Below are positions 60,405 to 64,000 of a DNA stretch of 64,000 bases, piece by piece (within the stretch, counting starts at the first letter, position 1; each line of letters opens with the position of its first letter). The DNA lies in the NCBI RefSeq assembly GCF_037975245.1, contig NC_092568.1:10935501-10999500 (forward strand), read 5' to 3'. Origin of the DNA: Apostichopus japonicus. Its lineage: Eukaryota; Echinodermata; Holothuroidea; Aspidochirotida; Stichopodidae. The notes beneath the pieces are model-generated. The model had not been told where the DNA came from. It ran no database searches and worked only from the letters and a program-made list of their open reading frames with translations. The translations under genes were made by a program, and so were the position numbers.

Positions 60405-61189
60405 TGGAAGTTTTTTCGCTGTTCTTGATTTTCCAACTCATTACGATTTCAATTATATATATCTATATCTATATCATATATTGAGTTTAGGTGAATGTGG
60501 GAGAAGAGGGTAGACAGGCGCGTATCCAGGATTTTCTAACCCGGGGGGCGCGAATTACTATCTAAGCGGAGCGCCACCATCGGTTGGCGCGGAGCGTACA
60601 AGAAAATTTCTGGTTTTGATACCCCCCAGATCACCGGAAATGGCACTTCTCGGGCTTGAAAATGAGCAACCAGATGTACACTTTTGCCTGAGAACCAAGT
60701 ATTTCCCAAAAGTTTTTTCCATCCATAACCTTTTTGAAGATTGTCAGCAGTCACACATCATGTTCGACCTCATTGCATGTCCTATGGATCATTGCTTTTG
60801 TAGGTTATTCTACGTCACGGCCCACAATATCCGAAAGCCCCCCTTTTCAAGGTTTTAAGCCCATTACTTGTTGAGAATTTGAAAATTCACTTTTCTCGTG
60901 AATAAAATCACTTGAAAACATACCCACAATGTTGCACAAAATTCAATCTATAGACAACCAATATAGAAAAACCTCCTTGAACCCCTAACAGACAGGTCAA
61001 AATTGAACGAGTAGAGGAAAGTATGATGAAGAATGTTGGTGAGCAAATTTTCGAAAATTCCGACACAGTTAATTTATTGGTGTAGAAATATTAAAACCTC
61101 TTATAATGGCTTTTACAAAACTTCGTTGAAGGAACAGAAAAATAGGAGATATTTCCGATATCAGGTATATCGAAACCGAACACTTCACT

Positions 61190-61606
61190 CATAGGCGTAG
61201 GTCCCGTAGGAGGCGGGGGCTGCAGCCCCCCCAATTGTTTTGCCATTTTTTTGGGGCACCTACTGAAAGAAAAATAAATAGCAATGAATAGCTTAAAATG
61301 ATCTCCTTGGTAATTGAAATAAAGTTGTAAGCTTGGCCGACATTACTACTGTAAAAGAGAGTTTTGACATAAATGGATCTGTATGTTTTTTCTCCATCTA
61401 CATAAGACATTTGGTTGTTTACATTAGCATCCGGCGGTATACTGTGCAACTTTGACGGACCGTGCGGTACACGATGCCATATAATGTAATGAGCGATCTT
61501 GCCTATATGATATTGGCATCGACATGTTGAATGCGCGAAAAATTTTGGCTTTTTTTTCGGGCAAGTCATTACAGCCCCCAAATCCAATCTGGCTCCTACG
61601 CCTTTG
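61190..61606. mobile_element. CATAGGCG-family MITE, nested
   Basis: Left end CATAGGCGTAGG and right end GGCTCCTACGCCTTTG match the family at 58980. Flanks ACTTCACT and ACTACACA agree at six of eight positions. It lies inside the 60515-62323 element. Confidence 0.7.
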
Positions 61607-62139
61607 ACTACACACATTGACAGTTTTTGAGGCTGTACATCGTGGAACATGCATTTCAATGCTCATTGATATGATGTTATATCTGCTCTTTGCTTTACAA
61701 ATTCGAACAGGCGTGTAGCGAGTAATTGCCAAGGGACGGCGAAGCCTGTAGGCAAACTATCTAAGCGAAGCGCCACCATGAGTTGGCGCGAAGCGTACAA
61801 GAAAAATTTTGGCCGAAAATGCCTCCCAGATCGCTGGAAATGACACTTCCCAGGCCTTGTAAGTTGCATGTAAGCATTGTCTATTTTGAAATTACTAGCG
61901 ATGTCATAAAGAAAATTTGCTCGGGGGGGGGGCGGTCGCCCCCTTCCCGAAATGCGTTATGTTCCCCGACGACTCGGTCGAGTTCAAGTACATTAGTGAG
62001 AGAGGAAAAACGGAAACGTCAAAAATGGAGTTGTCGGGGTAAGGGGTAGGGTGAGGCGCACACCCCCTCCGTAATCCTTGATCTGTCACTGGCTACCCTG
62101 TGTATATAATAGGGATCTTTCTCTTCCCGAGGTCTTGGC

Positions 62140-62270
62140 TATCTTCTACTCCCTCCTTTTCTCCTTTTTCTCTCTTTTTTCTTTTTCTTTTCCCTTCCTT
62201 CCTCTCCTCCTTTTCTTTTTTCCCCTCTTTTTCCCTTTTTTCTTCTCTTTTTTTTCTCTCCTCTTTTCCT
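62140..62270. repeat. polypyrimidine tract, about 130 bp
   Basis: Nearly uninterrupted C and T on the plus strand, ending at a G run, within the 60515-62323 element. Mirror-like CT tracts of this kind can adopt triplex (H-DNA) structure. Confidence 0.85.
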
Positions 62271-63367
62271 TACCCGGGGGGCGCGCGCCCCCAACGCCCC
62301 CCCCCCCCCTGGATACGCACCTGGTAGATGTGCCGAAAGAAGGGCAAGTTGGGAGTAAGTGTTAAAACATGTATCAGGGGCCTTTGCATATGAAATCATT
62401 GGGACTGTGCACTGATTATTGTCAGTTTTTCATTGTCAACTTTTATTTACTCGATAGATTATTGTCATCTACAAGTCGTCACTCAAACTTCAGGTTCAGA
62501 TCACAGTTCAACCGTGACGTCAACACAGGAGGTTAGTAAACGGGGCTTCCCACTACCACGTTTGCAATAATCAGTAATCCCGGTAACTCGGGAAGTAATT
62601 TAGGTGTACAAACGGGTGTGCGTTTCCAACAACTTGACACAAATTATCTACTATATTGTTCTAAATATTTCATATCATAGCAGAAATACTAACGGTAGAA
62701 TAGAAGATTTGAATTTGATTGCAATAGTAAAAGAAATAGCATGATGATCCTGACTTCTCTTGAAAGACAATCCCTACTTACAACTAAATGTAGAGCTTGT
62801 ATTCCCCGTTAAACTCTACGTTACATGAAGGCAATTCTTTCCTTTGTCAAGAATTATCTACGCTGTTCAAAATAGTTCGTAACAAAATTCAACCTCCGAC
62901 TTCACTGTGTTATATATATGATACTGTTAGTCCCTGATTGTGTAAGAGGATATCGTTTTTAAGTCGTTTTTTCAATTTGTTAAGTTTTGTCCAAATCTCA
63001 TCCCAGCGGAATAATATGGAATAGTGTAGCCAAGCAGGAAGGTCGTGCGCTGCTGCACTGGTGCCTACAGCACTGTACTTGCACTTTACTTGCATACCGT
63101 AGTGTTTACTACTGTTTCTGTACTCTACCACAACGCAGAGTACTGTGCAGTATACGTGTACTTGCAGTACTACGTTTCGAAGATCACACACATGCATTGA
63201 TTTCGCACTGGAAGTCCACACAAGAGCACAAGGGGTTCGAACAAAAGCACAGTAACCAATGTCAAGGAGAATCGTTTCCTCATCTTGATTGAAATTCAGT
63301 CTTTAGAGAGGAAGATATTGCATCAATTTTATCACATTAAGGCAATAATCCCTAAATCTCATTGAAA

Positions 63368-63494
63368 ATGGTCGTTGTTGATAAGAATAATGGCTCGGAG
63401 CAAAACCATCGCTCAAACGGCACTGCATCAGGAGCGAATAGTTCGAATGGTCGACCAAGTGAAGAAAGTGGAAGTAGCTCAGACGAAGAGAGTG
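63368..63494 (+). CDS. CoREST (RCOR family) corepressor, exon 1
   Basis: First coding exon of a REST corepressor homologue, a nuclear scaffold that links LSD1/KDM1A to HDAC1/2. It encodes MVVVDKNNGSEQ, then an Asn/Gly/Ser-rich segment with NSSNGRPSEESGSSSDEES, like the low-complexity N-terminus of vertebrate RCOR proteins. It ends AGT G/gtaaga (phase 1). I start at this ATG because upstream in-frame sequence offers no better one. The ELM2 and SANT domains lie beyond the window, so identity rests on this and the next exon. Confidence 0.7.
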
Positions 63495-63613
63495 GTAAGA
63501 TCTCATTGTCTCATCCTCTTATGCGACTGTCAAAACATTGTATCAATATTTTAGTTCGTGTATGTTGCTTTTCCTGAAGAAATATTTATTGGAGTATTAA
63601 ATTGCATTTTCAG

Positions 63614-63670
63614 AGCCTGGTATGCGTATTGGATCAGAGTATCAAGCTGAGATTCCAGAAGTTCAAATTG
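63614..63670 (+). CDS. CoREST (RCOR family) corepressor, exon 2
   Basis: Short 57-nt exon after attgcattttcag, phase 1 to phase 1 (donor gtaggt). It completes the Glu codon from exon 1 and encodes EPGMRIGSEYQAEIPEVQI. This matches the GMRVGxxYQAxIPEF motif that opens the ELM2 region of RCOR1-3. The next exon is not visible before the window ends. Confidence 0.78.
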
Positions 63671-64000
63671 GTAGGTCGAATCATCATTTGCATTTTCAAA
63701 GTTTACATGATATTTACAATATTATTCGTAGAATGTACTACCTTGCTATTAGTTATGAAATTTTCTCATTTTATATGATTTTACGGTAGATACGGAGCTG
63801 ATTTGAAGAGATGCTCTGATAAGACCGGCCTTGTTTGCATCCTAGGAGAATGTACAAATAGAAGATATCACGGGGGAGACATTTTCTTCCACATACGGTA
63901 GAGATGTAGCTTCACAATACTGTACTTTGGTTTATTGAACAAACTGCGTTTTTCTTACGCTGGTGCATGGGCACTAGAAGTTGAACATGAAAGTCGTGAA

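Larger units (their letters stand above)
60515..62323. mobile_element. 1.8-kb composite element, 5-bp TSD GTAGA
   Basis: Ends are CAGGCGCGTATCCAGG and CCTGGATACGCACCTG, with GTAGA on both sides (60510-60514 and 62324-62328). The ends resemble those of 11961-14591, which also has a 5-bp duplication. Inside are two copies of the shared core (about 60558 and 61758), a nested CATAGGCG-family MITE (61190-61606) and a polypyrimidine tract. No transposase is visible. Confidence 0.7.

Noticed and set aside
63845-63900. Possible third exon of the CoREST gene after a cctag acceptor-like site
   Set aside because: Its translation does not match the ELM2 region expected next and runs into a stop; the donor is weak.

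Overview
The window is animal nuclear DNA, AT-rich, with spliced genes using GT-AG introns, microsatellites, minisatellites and many short DNA transposons. A peripherin-type tetraspanin, an STS-type sulfatase, tubulin cofactor C and a CoREST start together suggest an invertebrate deuterostome, perhaps an echinoderm. That placement is inference: no species marker is present. All splice sites and phases were worked out by hand from the sequence.

Layout. 1-4427: no recognisable gene. 4428-8495: a cluster of hAT-like elements, including a decayed transposase. 10782-18998 (minus): a peripherin-2/ROM1-like tetraspanin of three coding exons, with intron phases equal to human PRPH2, a second copy of its last exon, and introns filled by transposons. 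21733-22110: 3' end of a LINE. 22298-22579 (plus): a small acylation-motif protein of unknown function. 24649-25668 (minus): TBCC in a single coding exon. 28808-34537 (plus): a six-exon steryl-sulfatase-like arylsulfatase with one GC-AG intron. 36522-41780: a hAT MITE, a fold-back, a duplication and a 33-bp satellite. 46179-53027 (minus): a mucin-like type I membrane protein with two alternative cytoplasmic tails. 55.7-57.5 kb (minus): loose exon-like pieces of one or two unknown secreted or membrane proteins. 58980-62323: nested hAT-type elements and a tRNA-like unit. 63368-63670 (plus): the first two coding exons of a CoREST (RCOR) gene that runs off the window.

The genes look like unrelated neighbours, not a pathway. 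Two themes stand out. First, two membrane-protein genes each carry two usable 3' coding ends that keep frame and would change only the cytoplasmic tail: a long basic tail versus a stub in the peripherin, and a dileucine/acidic tail versus a basic one in the mucin. Second, short elements with 8-bp target duplications (hAT-like) and two elements with 5-bp duplications share an internal core although their ends differ, and they carry many of the window's long G/C homopolymers.
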